A stretch of DNA of 64,000 nt, taken from the NCBI GenBank assembly GCA_913055685.1, contig CAJXKC010000002.1, positions 310,001 through 374,000 of the forward strand, given 5' to 3'. Both the position numbers and the translations under genes were made by a program. The stretch is from an uncultured Flavobacteriales bacterium (GTDB lineage Bacteria > Bacteroidota > Bacteroidia > Flavobacteriales > Schleiferiaceae). Below the pieces are notes generated by a model that ran no database searches, was not told where the DNA came from, and was given only the letters and a program-made list of their open reading frames with translations. Every line of letters begins with the position of its first letter. The stretch's first letter is position 1. Positions 42,485 to 50,464 of this stretch are shown piece after piece.

Positions 42485-42506
42485 TACATTTCTGGTTTAG
42501 TTGAGG

Positions 42507-42514
42507 CAAAGCTA
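42507..42514 (-). promoter_or_regulatory. -7 promoter box for the DUF3276 gene
   Basis: CAAAGCTA on the plus strand is TAGCTTTG on the minus strand, an exact TAnnTTTG, 22 bases upstream of the ATG. Confidence 0.42.
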
Positions 42515-42555
42515 AAAAAAAGTCGATGTCTGTTTAAGTAGAGCGAAAAAAATGC

Positions 42556-44331
42556 TTAGGCAGTCTTTTGTTGGTCCTCAAGTAGCTGTTGCTCATACAT
42601 ATCCTGATAGTAGCCACCTAATTTCATGAGCGTTTCATGGTCGCCCGACTCAATCACCTTACCATTTTCCAGCACCAAAATATGATCGGCATTCTTCACC
42701 GAAGAAACCCGGTGACTAATAATGAGGGAGGTGCTTTGGGCAATGAGACGTTTTAAATTATTAAGAATCGCTTCTTCGGTTTCCGTATCTACTGCAGAGA
42801 GGCAGTCGTCGAAAATTAAGAGGGGGGGAGCTTTTAGAATGGCTCTGGCTATACTTACTCTTTGTTTTTGTCCGCCCGACAAGGTAACCCCTCTTTCGCC
42901 TACTCGCGTTTCATAAGCTTGGGGGAAGTCCATGATATTGTCGTGAACATGCGCATTTTTAGCGGCGTTTTCAATATCCTGCTGACTAGCATTATCTACG
43001 CCGAAGGCAATGTTTTCACCAATGGTGTTGGAAAATAAGAAGGCCTCTTGTGGTACATAACCAATATTCTGCCGTAGCTCATCCAGATTGATTTGCTTTA
43101 TATCCTGCCCATCAATTTTAACCGCTCCTTGATCGGCATCATATAAACGGCCGATTAAATTCGCAACGGTACTTTTTCCACTGCCAGTTCTACCCACAAT
43201 GGCTAAGGATTTTCCGGCTTCCAACTTAAAGCTTATGCCGTCCAAAGCTTTTATACCCGTGTCGGGATAGGTGAAACTTACCTGGTCAAATTCAATATTG
43301 CCTTTAAAGTTAAGGGGGAGCTCGCTAGGGTTTACGATTTCGGGCTTAACTCTAAGGAATTCATTAATACGCTCCTGACTAGCCGCTGCGCGCTGCACCA
43401 GTGAAGTAACCCAGCCAATTGAGGCTACCGGCCAGGTGAGCATATTCACGTAAATAATAAACTGGGCAATGTTTCCTGCTTTAATATTTCCTGCTATGGT
43501 CTCTTGTCCGCCGATGTAAATGGTCATAATGGTCGACAGACCAATTAGCAAAATCATTAAGGGGAAGAATAGAGCGTTGATTTGGAATAACTCCTTATTG
43601 CGTTGGAAGTAGTGATTCGCTTCTTCATTAAATTCTTGCAGGGACCTTTCTTCCCGCACATAAGCCTTTAAAACCCGAATACCCGAAAAGGCTTCCTGCA
43701 CATAGGAGCTTATGCTACTAAGCTGACGTTGTACTTGCTCGCTACGCTGGTTTATTTTACGACTTACATAATAGATGCTAAATGCCAGGATAGGCAAAGG
43801 AGCAAGAACGTAAATGGATAAACGCGGACTAAAGTAAAACATGATCGGAATGATTAAAATGAGGTTAATGCTCACATTAATCGTGTACATGATGGCTGGA
43901 CCTAAGTACATACGTACGCGGCTAACATCTTCGGAAATCCGGTTCATTAAATCCCCAGTCTTATTGCGCTTATAGAAAGCTAAGTTCAGAGCCTGGTATT
44001 GTTCAAATATCTCATTCTTTAGGTCGTATTCGATATGGCGACTAACTACGATAATGGTTTGGCGCATGAAAAACATAAAAACGCCTTTCAATAGGCTCGA
44101 GCCGATAATGATAAAACCATAGAGAATAAGTTGGTTGCGTAAATCGGAATAATCAAAATTGGGATCATTTTGATAGGCATCAATGGCCTTTTCGACGATT
44201 TCAAAACTTTCGCGCACAAACTCTGCCGGTAAGATCCCGAAAATCACGGATATAGCGACAAAGAGTACACCGGCCAGAAGTTTCCAGCGGTATTTAAAAA
44301 GGTACTTATTAAGGGCTCCTAAAGACTTCAT
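42556..44331 (-). CDS. ABC exporter half-transporter (MsbA-like)
   Basis: A 591-residue fused membrane/ATPase exporter. Six membrane helices span ~15-310, with the long inner loops typical of exporters. The nucleotide-binding domain shows Walker A GRTGSGKST, Q-loop YVPQEAFLF, signature LSGGQKQR, Walker B LLIFDD and switch His in ISHR. The residue after Walker B is Asp509 and not the usual catalytic Glu, as in the degenerate half of heterodimeric exporters, yet no partner gene is adjacent. Substrate unknown; lipids or drugs are typical. A -7 box lies about 55 bases upstream of the ATG. Confidence 0.92.
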   Translation of the reverse strand: MKSLGALNKYLFKYRWKLLAGVLFVAISVIFGILPAEFVRESFEIVEKAIDAYQNDPNFDYSDLRNQLILYGFIIIGSSLLKGVFMFFMRQTIIVVSRHIEYDLKNEIFEQYQALNLAFYKRNKTGDLMNRISEDVSRVRMYLGPAIMYTINVSINLILIIPIMFYFSPRLSIYVLAPLPILAFSIYYVSRKINQRSEQVQRQLSSISSYVQEAFSGIRVLKAYVREERSLQEFNEEANHYFQRNKELFQINALFFPLMILLIGLSTIMTIYIGGQETIAGNIKAGNIAQFIIYVNMLTWPVASIGWVTSLVQRAAASQERINEFLRVKPEIVNPSELPLNFKGNIEFDQVSFTYPDTGIKALDGISFKLEAGKSLAIVGRTGSGKSTVANLIGRLYDADQGAVKIDGQDIKQINLDELRQNIGYVPQEAFLFSNTIGENIAFGVDNASQQDIENAAKNAHVHDNIMDFPQAYETRVGERGVTLSGGQKQRVSIARAILKAPPLLIFDDCLSAVDTETEEAILNNLKRLIAQSTSLIISHRVSSVKNADHILVLENGKVIESGDHETLMKLGGYYQDMYEQQLLEDQQKTA

Positions 44332-44385
44332 ATATATTGTCGGCTCAAAAAAATTAGCCTAATTTCGCAGCCGAAACAGCGAGGG

Positions 44386-44393
44386 CAAAGGTA
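44386..44393 (-). promoter_or_regulatory. -7 promoter box for the ABC exporter
   Basis: CAAAGGTA on the plus strand is TACCTTTG on the minus strand, an exact TAnnTTTG, 54 bases before the ATG of the exporter gene. Confidence 0.42.
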
Positions 44394-44438
44394 GGAATCT
44401 ACCCCTATGCTCTCCTTTTTATCTCATTAGATTTAACA

Positions 44439-45533
44439 ATGAACGATCTTAAACTTACTGATTCAAACCTTGAGCTTAGCGGAGTGTTCTCTGCAGAAGC
44501 CTTTAAAAGCCACGAACAGGTGGTTTTTTGTCACGATCCAGAAACTGGTTTAAAAGCCATTATTGGAATTCATGATACGACTTTAGGTCCGGCATTAGGT
44601 GGAACCCGTATGTGGAGTTACCAGAATGAACATGAAGCGATTCGGGATGTTTTGAGACTCTCGCGCGGAATGACCTATAAGGCGTCTATCAGTGGCTTAA
44701 ATCTTGGCGGTGGAAAAGCGGTAATCATTGGTGATAGTCGTAAAGACAAGACCGATGCGCTTATGCAGAAGTTTGGAGAGTATGTTAATTCTTTATCAGG
44801 TCGTTATATAACTGCAGAAGATGTAGGTATTAATACCCATGACATGGAAATGGTTAAAATGAAAACCGACCATGTGACCGGTATTCCGGTTGAAATGGGG
44901 GGCTCTGGAGATCCTTCACCAGTAACCGCTTACGGCGTGTTTATGGGTATGAAGGCGGCTGCACATTATAAATTCGGAAGTGCAGATCTTGCCGGAAAGC
45001 GCGTGATGGTACAAGGTATTGGTCACGTTGGTGAAACCTTAGTTAAGTATCTAAGCGAGGCCGGCGCCCAAGTGATGATCAATGATATCCACATGGATCG
45101 TATGGAAGAGGTGGCGACCAAATACCAGGCGCAAATTCACCAAGGCGATGTTTTCACCGCAGATTATGATATCTATGCTCCTTGTGCTCTTGGAGCCACT
45201 GTTAACCCTGAGTCCATCGAGCGCCTTAGTGCCACTATTATTGCTGGTGCCGCCAATAACCAGTTGGCAAATGAGCATCGTGATGCGGAAACTCTGAAGA
45301 ACAAGGGTATCCTTTATGCCCCCGACTTTTTAATCAATGCCGGAGGTTTAATTAATGTTTATTCGGAAATTGCCAAATACGACCGAGCAGAGTCTATGCG
45401 CAGAACCGAAAACATTTACGATACTACCTTAGCGATCTTCCGTAAGGCGGAAATTGAAAATATTACCACGCACCAAGCAGCTTTAATAATGGCGGAAGAG
45501 CGTATTGCTAAAGCTAAAGCTGAAAAGAACTAA
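44439..45533 (+). CDS. Leucine dehydrogenase (Glu/Leu/Phe/Val dehydrogenase family)
   Basis: A 364-residue NAD-dependent dehydrogenase that deaminates branched-chain amino acids to 2-oxo acids. The substrate domain has GPALGGTRMW and the catalytic lysines in YKASISGLNLGGGKAVI; the coenzyme domain has VQGIGHVGETLVKYL. ITAEDVGINTHDM and GSGDPSPVTAYGVF match leucine dehydrogenases of this family rather than glutamate dehydrogenase. It starts an apparent operon: nusB follows one base after its stop. Confidence 0.93.
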   Translation: MNDLKLTDSNLELSGVFSAEAFKSHEQVVFCHDPETGLKAIIGIHDTTLGPALGGTRMWSYQNEHEAIRDVLRLSRGMTYKASISGLNLGGGKAVIIGDSRKDKTDALMQKFGEYVNSLSGRYITAEDVGINTHDMEMVKMKTDHVTGIPVEMGGSGDPSPVTAYGVFMGMKAAAHYKFGSADLAGKRVMVQGIGHVGETLVKYLSEAGAQVMINDIHMDRMEEVATKYQAQIHQGDVFTADYDIYAPCALGATVNPESIERLSATIIAGAANNQLANEHRDAETLKNKGILYAPDFLINAGGLINVYSEIAKYDRAESMRRTENIYDTTLAIFRKAEIENITTHQAALIMAEERIAKAKAEKN

Positions 45534-45534
45534 T

Positions 45535-46476
45535 ATGCTCACTCGACGTCATTTACGTATTAAGGTATTTCAAGCCCTTTATGCCATGCAATACGACTCA
45601 GAACGTGGTATGGCAGTAGCCGAAAAACAATTACGTAAATCAATTGATGATATTTTTCGACTGTACCTATTTGACCTTGCGGCTTTGGTGATGATACATC
45701 GTTTTGCCAAAGAGCGTGTTGAGTTAAATAGGCAGAAGAAACTGCCGAGTCAGGATGACTTAAACCCGAAGCTAAACTTTGTAAATAACCAATTCTTGGT
45801 TTGGCTTAGTTCCAATTTACCTTTTCAAAAGGCGGTGCAAGATCATCACATCTCTTTTGGGGATGAGAAGGAAATTTTACGCTCAGTGTTTAAACGAGTT
45901 TTAGAAGATGAGCGCTACCACGAATATTTAAATCAGGCGCAGCCATCCTTAAAGGAGGACCGTAAATTCGCCAAATACCTTTACGGGACCTATTTGGTGG
46001 AGAATGAAACCCTTCATGAGCATTATGAGGAGCTTAATATGTATTGGTCTGACGATTTAGACGCAGCGCAAGCCATGGTTACTAAAACCATCACTGCCTT
46101 TGATGAGACTAAAGATGAACAAAGTTCTTTGGTACGCCTTATTAAAAATCAGGATGACTTAGACTTTGCCATAAAGCTCTTCAGGGAAACCTTTAAAAAT
46201 GGCAGTACCTACGAAAAAGACATTTTGGCAAAGGCCGAGCATTGGGAGGGCGATCGTATCGCCAATATTGATAGTTTACTCATGCAAATGGCTTTGGCTG
46301 AATTGGTGAGCTTCAATCAAATCCCGGTGAAAGTAACTCTTAATGAGTACATTGACCTGGCAAAACAGTATAGTACTAACCGTAGCGGACAATTTGTGAA
46401 CGGTATTCTGGACAAGCTTCAGCAGGAGTGGCAAGAGCAAGGAAAGTTCAAAAAAATTGGTCGCGGTTTACTTTAG
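45535..46476 (+). CDS. nusB: Transcription antitermination factor NusB, long Bacteroidota form
   Basis: A 313-residue protein. The NusB helical core is in the C-terminal ~140 residues (DEQSSLVRLIKNQDDLDFAIKLFRE, NIDSLLMQMALAELV, PVKVTLNEYIDLAKQYS, GQFVNGILDKL). The N-terminus starts LTRRHLRIKVFQALYAMQYDSERG, also NusB-like; the middle region is an extension seen in Bacteroidota. NusB binds boxA RNA and ribosomal protein S10 in rRNA antitermination. ATG 45535 is chosen because the earlier start at 45505 lies inside leucine dehydrogenase. Confidence 0.93.
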   Translation: MLTRRHLRIKVFQALYAMQYDSERGMAVAEKQLRKSIDDIFRLYLFDLAALVMIHRFAKERVELNRQKKLPSQDDLNPKLNFVNNQFLVWLSSNLPFQKAVQDHHISFGDEKEILRSVFKRVLEDERYHEYLNQAQPSLKEDRKFAKYLYGTYLVENETLHEHYEELNMYWSDDLDAAQAMVTKTITAFDETKDEQSSLVRLIKNQDDLDFAIKLFRETFKNGSTYEKDILAKAEHWEGDRIANIDSLLMQMALAELVSFNQIPVKVTLNEYIDLAKQYSTNRSGQFVNGILDKLQQEWQEQGKFKKIGRGLL

Positions 46477-46520
46477 CATAATTTTTGTTTCCTTTTGTAC
46501 AAATTAAAAATCAAAGAAAA

Positions 46521-47030
46521 ATGACTAAAAGACTCTTCTTGAGCGCAGTGATTACTCTAGGATTATTCTCTGCATGTGACAATGCTGCAAGCAAAATCAA
46601 AGAAGAAGGCAGCACTTCTAGTAATTCAGTAGCAAGTACTGCTCAGGATAATGGAATGGAAATTTCAACCACTATCAACCCTGATGGTAAACTTCCTTCT
46701 TTTGAGTTTAGCGAAGAAAATCATGATTTCGGAACTATCGAAGAGGGGACTATCGCTAAGCACGATTTCGTATTTACCAATACTGGTGATGCGCCTTTAA
46801 TTATTACTAATGCGCAAGGTAGCTGTGGTTGTACAGTACCAAGTTATCCTAGAGAGCCAATTGCACCAGGAGAGCAAGGTACCATCCACGTAGAGTTTAA
46901 CTCAAATGGCCGTACCGGTAACCAAACTAAAACCGTTACTTTAACTTCTAATACTGTACCTAATAAGAAGGTATTACGAATTAACGCTTTGGTTAATCCA
47001 GATCCTAATAAGCAACAAGCACAGCAATAA
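46521..47030 (+). CDS. DUF1573 lipoprotein
   Basis: A 169-residue lipoprotein: signal peptide with lipobox ending at Cys19 (LFSAC), a Ser/Thr-rich linker (~22-50), and a DUF1573 Ig-like domain (~60-160) with HDFGTIEEGTIAKHDFVFTNTGDAPL and SCGCTVPSYPREPIAPGE. The two Cys in SCGCT are conserved in this family. The role is unknown; DUF1573 resembles ASPM/SPD-2-type domains. ATG 46521 is chosen over a longer open frame starting at 46485. It sits between nusB and yajC in a conserved Bacteroidota order. Confidence 0.9.
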   Translation: MTKRLFLSAVITLGLFSACDNAASKIKEEGSTSSNSVASTAQDNGMEISTTINPDGKLPSFEFSEENHDFGTIEEGTIAKHDFVFTNTGDAPLIITNAQGSCGCTVPSYPREPIAPGEQGTIHVEFNSNGRTGNQTKTVTLTSNTVPNKKVLRINALVNPDPNKQQAQQ

Positions 47031-47038
47031 TTTAGAGC

Positions 47039-47371
47039 ATGCTAAATATACTTTTACAAGCAGCGGGACAATCTCCTTTAGGAGGGTTTTTACCCTTGGT
47101 CCTTCTGCTACTGGTAATGTACTTTTTCTTCTTCCGTCCTCAGATGAAACGTCAAAAAGAGGAGCGTAAGTTTAGAGAAGAAGCGCTTCAAAAAGGGATG
47201 AAGATTGTGACCAATAGTGGGATTCACGGTAAAATTCTCGAGATTAACGAAGATACCTTGGTTATTGAAAGTGAGAACAGTCGATTAAGACTAGATCGCA
47301 CCGCGATAAGCAAGGAGCTAAGCGCCATGTACCTTCCTAAAGAAGAGAAAAAAGAAAAAGACAAGAAATAG
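47039..47371 (+). CDS. yajC: Preprotein translocase subunit YajC
   Basis: A 110-residue inner-membrane protein of the SecDF-YajC complex. One membrane helix (~17-35, FLPLVLLLLVMYFFFF) precedes RPQMKRQKE, a YajC hallmark, then a small beta domain (GMKIVTNSGIHGKILEINEDTLVIE). The charged tail (EEKKEKDKK) is low complexity. It begins 8 bases after the DUF1573 gene and ends ahead of a terminator. Confidence 0.95.
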   Translation: MLNILLQAAGQSPLGGFLPLVLLLLVMYFFFFRPQMKRQKEERKFREEALQKGMKIVTNSGIHGKILEINEDTLVIESENSRLRLDRTAISKELSAMYLPKEEKKEKDKK

Positions 47372-47380
47372 TCGAAAATG

Positions 47381-47408
47381 AAAAAGCCGGTTTACGCCGG
47401 CTTTTTTG
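47381..47408 (+). terminator. Intrinsic terminator after yajC
   Basis: AAAAAGCCGG (47381-47390), loop TTTACG, CCGGCTTTTT (47397-47406) and a short T-run. An ATG at 47378 lies at its foot, which argues against that codon as the start of the next gene. Confidence 0.85.
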
Positions 47409-47428
47409 TTTTACGTAATTTCACCTGC

Positions 47429-48427
47429 GTGAAAGAAACTCGAAAGACTTCGGAATTATCTACCAAACTGCTTAAGAACCTCAAGAGCGGCAGTACCCGA
47501 ATGAAATTAGCTTTTTTAGGCTTATCACTATTATTATGGTTTCTCATTAAGCTTTCGAAGGGCGGTTACCTTAGTGAAGTAGAGTTCAAGGTCGACTATC
47601 AAGAGCTTCCAGATAATAAGGTATTTACAGCCGACCCACCGCAATCTATTCGCTTAAGGTTGCAGGGCACGGGCTTTAGCCTACTCAAATACGCCTGGTT
47701 TAATTACCGCTCTTTGGATATCGACCTCAGTAGCCTGGAACAAAACAAACAAGGCGATTATTATTGGCTTAGCAAGCGCGGTAAAAACTTCTTGGAAAGT
47801 CAGATAAACGCGGAGGATACTCGACTATTAGACATTTATCCTGACACTTTATTCTTTCATATCAGTAGCCTTCAAACTAAAGAGGTACCGGTAGTTCTGC
47901 AGGCTAGTATTGGTTTTGATAGTACCAAGTATTCCATTTATGGTCAGCCTGAAATAATTCCAAGCCAAGTAGCAGTCCGCGGCCCAAAAGAATACCTAGA
48001 TCAAATTCAATTTATCCGCACGCAAAAAATAGCGCTGAATGATATTCAGGATAGTATGCGTTTAGCGCTAAATCTAGAAAAGCCAGATTGGGAGAATCTT
48101 TTTCTAGCCGAAGAGGAAGTCCAAGTAAATATTCAATTCTCAACACTTACGGAAGGAAAGCTTTCCATTCCGGTGTTGCCTTTAAATCTGCCCGATAGTC
48201 TGGAAATGGAATTATTCCCTTCCGAAATTGAAATCAAATATCAATGTGCTTTACGCGACTTTAAAGATATCCGAGCAGACGAGTTTTTCATTTATGCCGA
48301 CTATCAGGAAATAGCGAATAAACCGAATGCCCAATTTATTAGCCTACGTTATGAGCAGCCGCCTAAGCAAGTCCGTTCGCTAAATCTACTCACAAAGCGG
48401 GTGGAATTTATCCTAAGTAAGAAATGA
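47429..48427 (+). CDS. YbbR-domain (CdaR-like) membrane-anchored protein
   Basis: A 332-residue protein with one N-terminal membrane helix (~MKLAFLGLSLLLWFLIKLS) and an exterior part of YbbR-type beta domains (LPDNKVFTADPPQSIRLRLQGTGF; VAVRGPKEYLDQI). In Firmicutes CdaR regulates the cyclic-di-AMP synthase CdaA; here no cdaA neighbour is seen, and the Bacteroidota role is unknown. The start is uncertain: ATG 47378 sits inside the terminator stem, so GTG 47429 is preferred; ATG 47501 is a minimum start at the membrane helix. It overlaps coaE by 4 bases. Confidence 0.8.
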   Translation: MKETRKTSELSTKLLKNLKSGSTRMKLAFLGLSLLLWFLIKLSKGGYLSEVEFKVDYQELPDNKVFTADPPQSIRLRLQGTGFSLLKYAWFNYRSLDIDLSSLEQNKQGDYYWLSKRGKNFLESQINAEDTRLLDIYPDTLFFHISSLQTKEVPVVLQASIGFDSTKYSIYGQPEIIPSQVAVRGPKEYLDQIQFIRTQKIALNDIQDSMRLALNLEKPDWENLFLAEEEVQVNIQFSTLTEGKLSIPVLPLNLPDSLEMELFPSEIEIKYQCALRDFKDIRADEFFIYADYQEIANKPNAQFISLRYEQPPKQVRSLNLLTKRVEFILSKK

Positions 48428-49017
48428 TAGTTGGTTTAACCGGAGGAATTGGTAGTGGTAAAACCACGGTAGCCCAAATCTTTGCTGCATTGGGAGTGCC
48501 CATCTTTGTGGCTGATGAGGTGTCAAAGCATCTAATAGACACCAATAAACGAGTGCAAAGGGCCTTGCAAAATTTATTAGGTGATGATTTAGTGAAGGAA
48601 GGGAAGATTGATAGACCCTTAATGGCCAAACTCATTTTTAATGATGAGGAGCTCCTGAAAAAGGCCAATGCAATCATTCATCCAGCGGTGGCAGAGGCCT
48701 TTAAACAATGGCAAGAGGAGCAAGACTATCCCTATGTGCTCCGCGAAGCAGCAATTCTGTTCGAAAGTGGTAGTCACCGAGACTGTGCAGCGGTGATTGT
48801 GGTTAGTGCTGAAGAAAAGCTACGTATTAAGAGAGTGCAGCAACGTTCGGGCGAGTCGGTGGAGCAAATAAAAGCTAGGATGAGCAAGCAATGGCCGCAA
48901 AAAAAGAAAGAGGAACTAGCCGATTACCTTATCTTTAATGATGAAAAGGAAATGTTAATTCCCCAAGTTATTCGTATCCATGAAGATCTTATCCGCCGAG
49001 CAAGGCAGGGCAGCTGA
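48424..49017 (+). CDS. coaE: Dephospho-CoA kinase
   Basis: A 197-residue P-loop kinase catalysing the last step of coenzyme A synthesis. Walker A is GLTGGIGSGKTT at residues 4-15; the CoA-binding motif PIFVADEVSKHL and the HPAV helix follow, and the lid segment contains RIKRVQQRSG. The C-terminal region overlaps the start of the NAD(P)HX repair gene by 38 bases in another frame, an unusually long overlap. It also overlaps the YbbR gene by 4 bases, so the three are coupled. Confidence 0.95.
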   Translation: MIVGLTGGIGSGKTTVAQIFAALGVPIFVADEVSKHLIDTNKRVQRALQNLLGDDLVKEGKIDRPLMAKLIFNDEELLKKANAIIHPAVAEAFKQWQEEQDYPYVLREAAILFESGSHRDCAAVIVVSAEEKLRIKRVQQRSGESVEQIKARMSKQWPQKKKEELADYLIFNDEKEMLIPQVIRIHEDLIRRARQGS

Positions 49018-50461
49018 CCAATACACGATTAAAAATGAGCCTATTGCTTCCATCGATTTAATGGAGCGAGCGGTAGAAAGGGTTTGTGAGTGGTTTTTAG
49101 AGCAATTCGAATCAAGTGTAAAGGTGTCAATCTTCTGCGGACCAGGAAACAACGGTGGTGATGGTTTAGCTCTTGCGCGCCTCTTGCATACAGCAGCTTG
49201 GGAGGTAGAGGTCTTTCTAGTACAGAAAGAAGGAAGCTCCGATTTTAACACCAACCTCCAGCGCTTGCCGAAAGAAATACCATTGCATGAAGCCTTGGAG
49301 TTTAATTCAGATGGCTTTGAAACGGATATTATCGTCGATGCTCTATTTGGTTCGGGCTTAAACCGGACTTTAGAAGGGCCTTATCACAATTTGATTTTGG
49401 AATTGAATAAGGCCTTGGCTTTGAAAGTGGCGATAGATATACCTTCAGGTTTATTTGCTGATGATAATAGCAGCAATGATTTACCCCGAATTTTTAAAGC
49501 TGATTATACGCTAAGCTTTCAGCATCCTAAATTGGCTCTATTGGTTCTACCAGGAGCAGAATTAGCTGGTGAAACGGTGGTTCTTGATATTGGTTTATCT
49601 CAAGATTTCTACGAGGAGCAGGAGTCTCCATACTTTTACTTGGAAACTGAAGATCTTAAATTGTTCTACCGTGATCGCAGCAAACATTCCTATAAAGGAA
49701 CTTATGGCCATGTCTTTCATCTATGCGGTTCCGAAGACAAAATGGGGGCCGCCCTAATTGCAGCTGAAGCAAGCTTGAGGGCAGGAGCGGGACTACTTAC
49801 ATGTTCGATTCCACAATCTGGCTTTAATGCCTTTAATAGTCGCCTACCTGAGGCTATGCTAGAAGACCGGACTCAATTTAATAATCAAAATTTGAGTCGA
49901 TACCAAGCCATTCTTATTGGTCCTGGTTTGGGCCTCGGAGGTCCTTCTGCGGCACTTTTAAAGCAGTGTATTCAAGATTACGGCGGACCACTGGTAATTG
50001 ATGCCGATGCTCTAAGAATACTAGCGGATTCTAAAACCTGGCTTTCTTTCATGCCAGAGGGAAGTATTCTTACTCCTCATATTGGCGAATTAAAAGCTTT
50101 GCTTGGGCGAAAAGAACTGGGTTTAGATTACCTCGAGGCGAGTGCTGACTTTGCGCGAAAGTACCGCGTTTATCTGCTTGTGAAGAATAGCATTAGTGCC
50201 TTGATTAGTCCGTCTGGTAAAATTTACTTTTCGGATTTTGGTCACCCTTCCCTTGCTAAAGGAGGGAGTGGTGATTTGCTGGCGGGTCTTATTGCGGGCT
50301 TTCGAGCGATGTCCTATGCGCCATTCCCGGCAATGGCCTTAGCTTGTTATGTGCAGGGTGAAGCGGCCCGTATGGCGGCTGAAGCCGGACATGCCCATTC
50401 GGTTTTAAGCTCGGATGTACTGCGTTTTATTGGTTTGGCTTACAGTAACTTAGAGCCTTAA
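48980..50461 (+). CDS. nnr: Bifunctional NAD(P)H-hydrate repair enzyme (epimerase/dehydratase)
   Basis: A 493-residue fusion. The N-terminal YjeF_N epimerase (~1-215) has MKILSAEQGRAADQYT and the NADP loop CGPGNNGGDGLALAR. The C-terminal carbohydrate-kinase-like dehydratase (~225-493) has GTYGHVFHLCGSEDKMGAA, VIDADALRIL, LTPHIGELKALLGR and AKGGSGDLLAGLIAG. Together they restore damaged hydrated NADH and NADPH. The start is firm because MKILSAEQ is the family N-terminus, so the 38-base overlap with coaE is real. The stop is 3 bases from the convergent glycosyltransferase gene. Confidence 0.95.
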   Translation: MKILSAEQGRAADQYTIKNEPIASIDLMERAVERVCEWFLEQFESSVKVSIFCGPGNNGGDGLALARLLHTAAWEVEVFLVQKEGSSDFNTNLQRLPKEIPLHEALEFNSDGFETDIIVDALFGSGLNRTLEGPYHNLILELNKALALKVAIDIPSGLFADDNSSNDLPRIFKADYTLSFQHPKLALLVLPGAELAGETVVLDIGLSQDFYEEQESPYFYLETEDLKLFYRDRSKHSYKGTYGHVFHLCGSEDKMGAALIAAEASLRAGAGLLTCSIPQSGFNAFNSRLPEAMLEDRTQFNNQNLSRYQAILIGPGLGLGGPSAALLKQCIQDYGGPLVIDADALRILADSKTWLSFMPEGSILTPHIGELKALLGRKELGLDYLEASADFARKYRVYLLVKNSISALISPSGKIYFSDFGHPSLAKGGSGDLLAGLIAGFRAMSYAPFPAMALACYVQGEAARMAAEAGHAHSVLSSDVLRFIGLAYSNLEP

Positions 50462-50464
50462 GGT

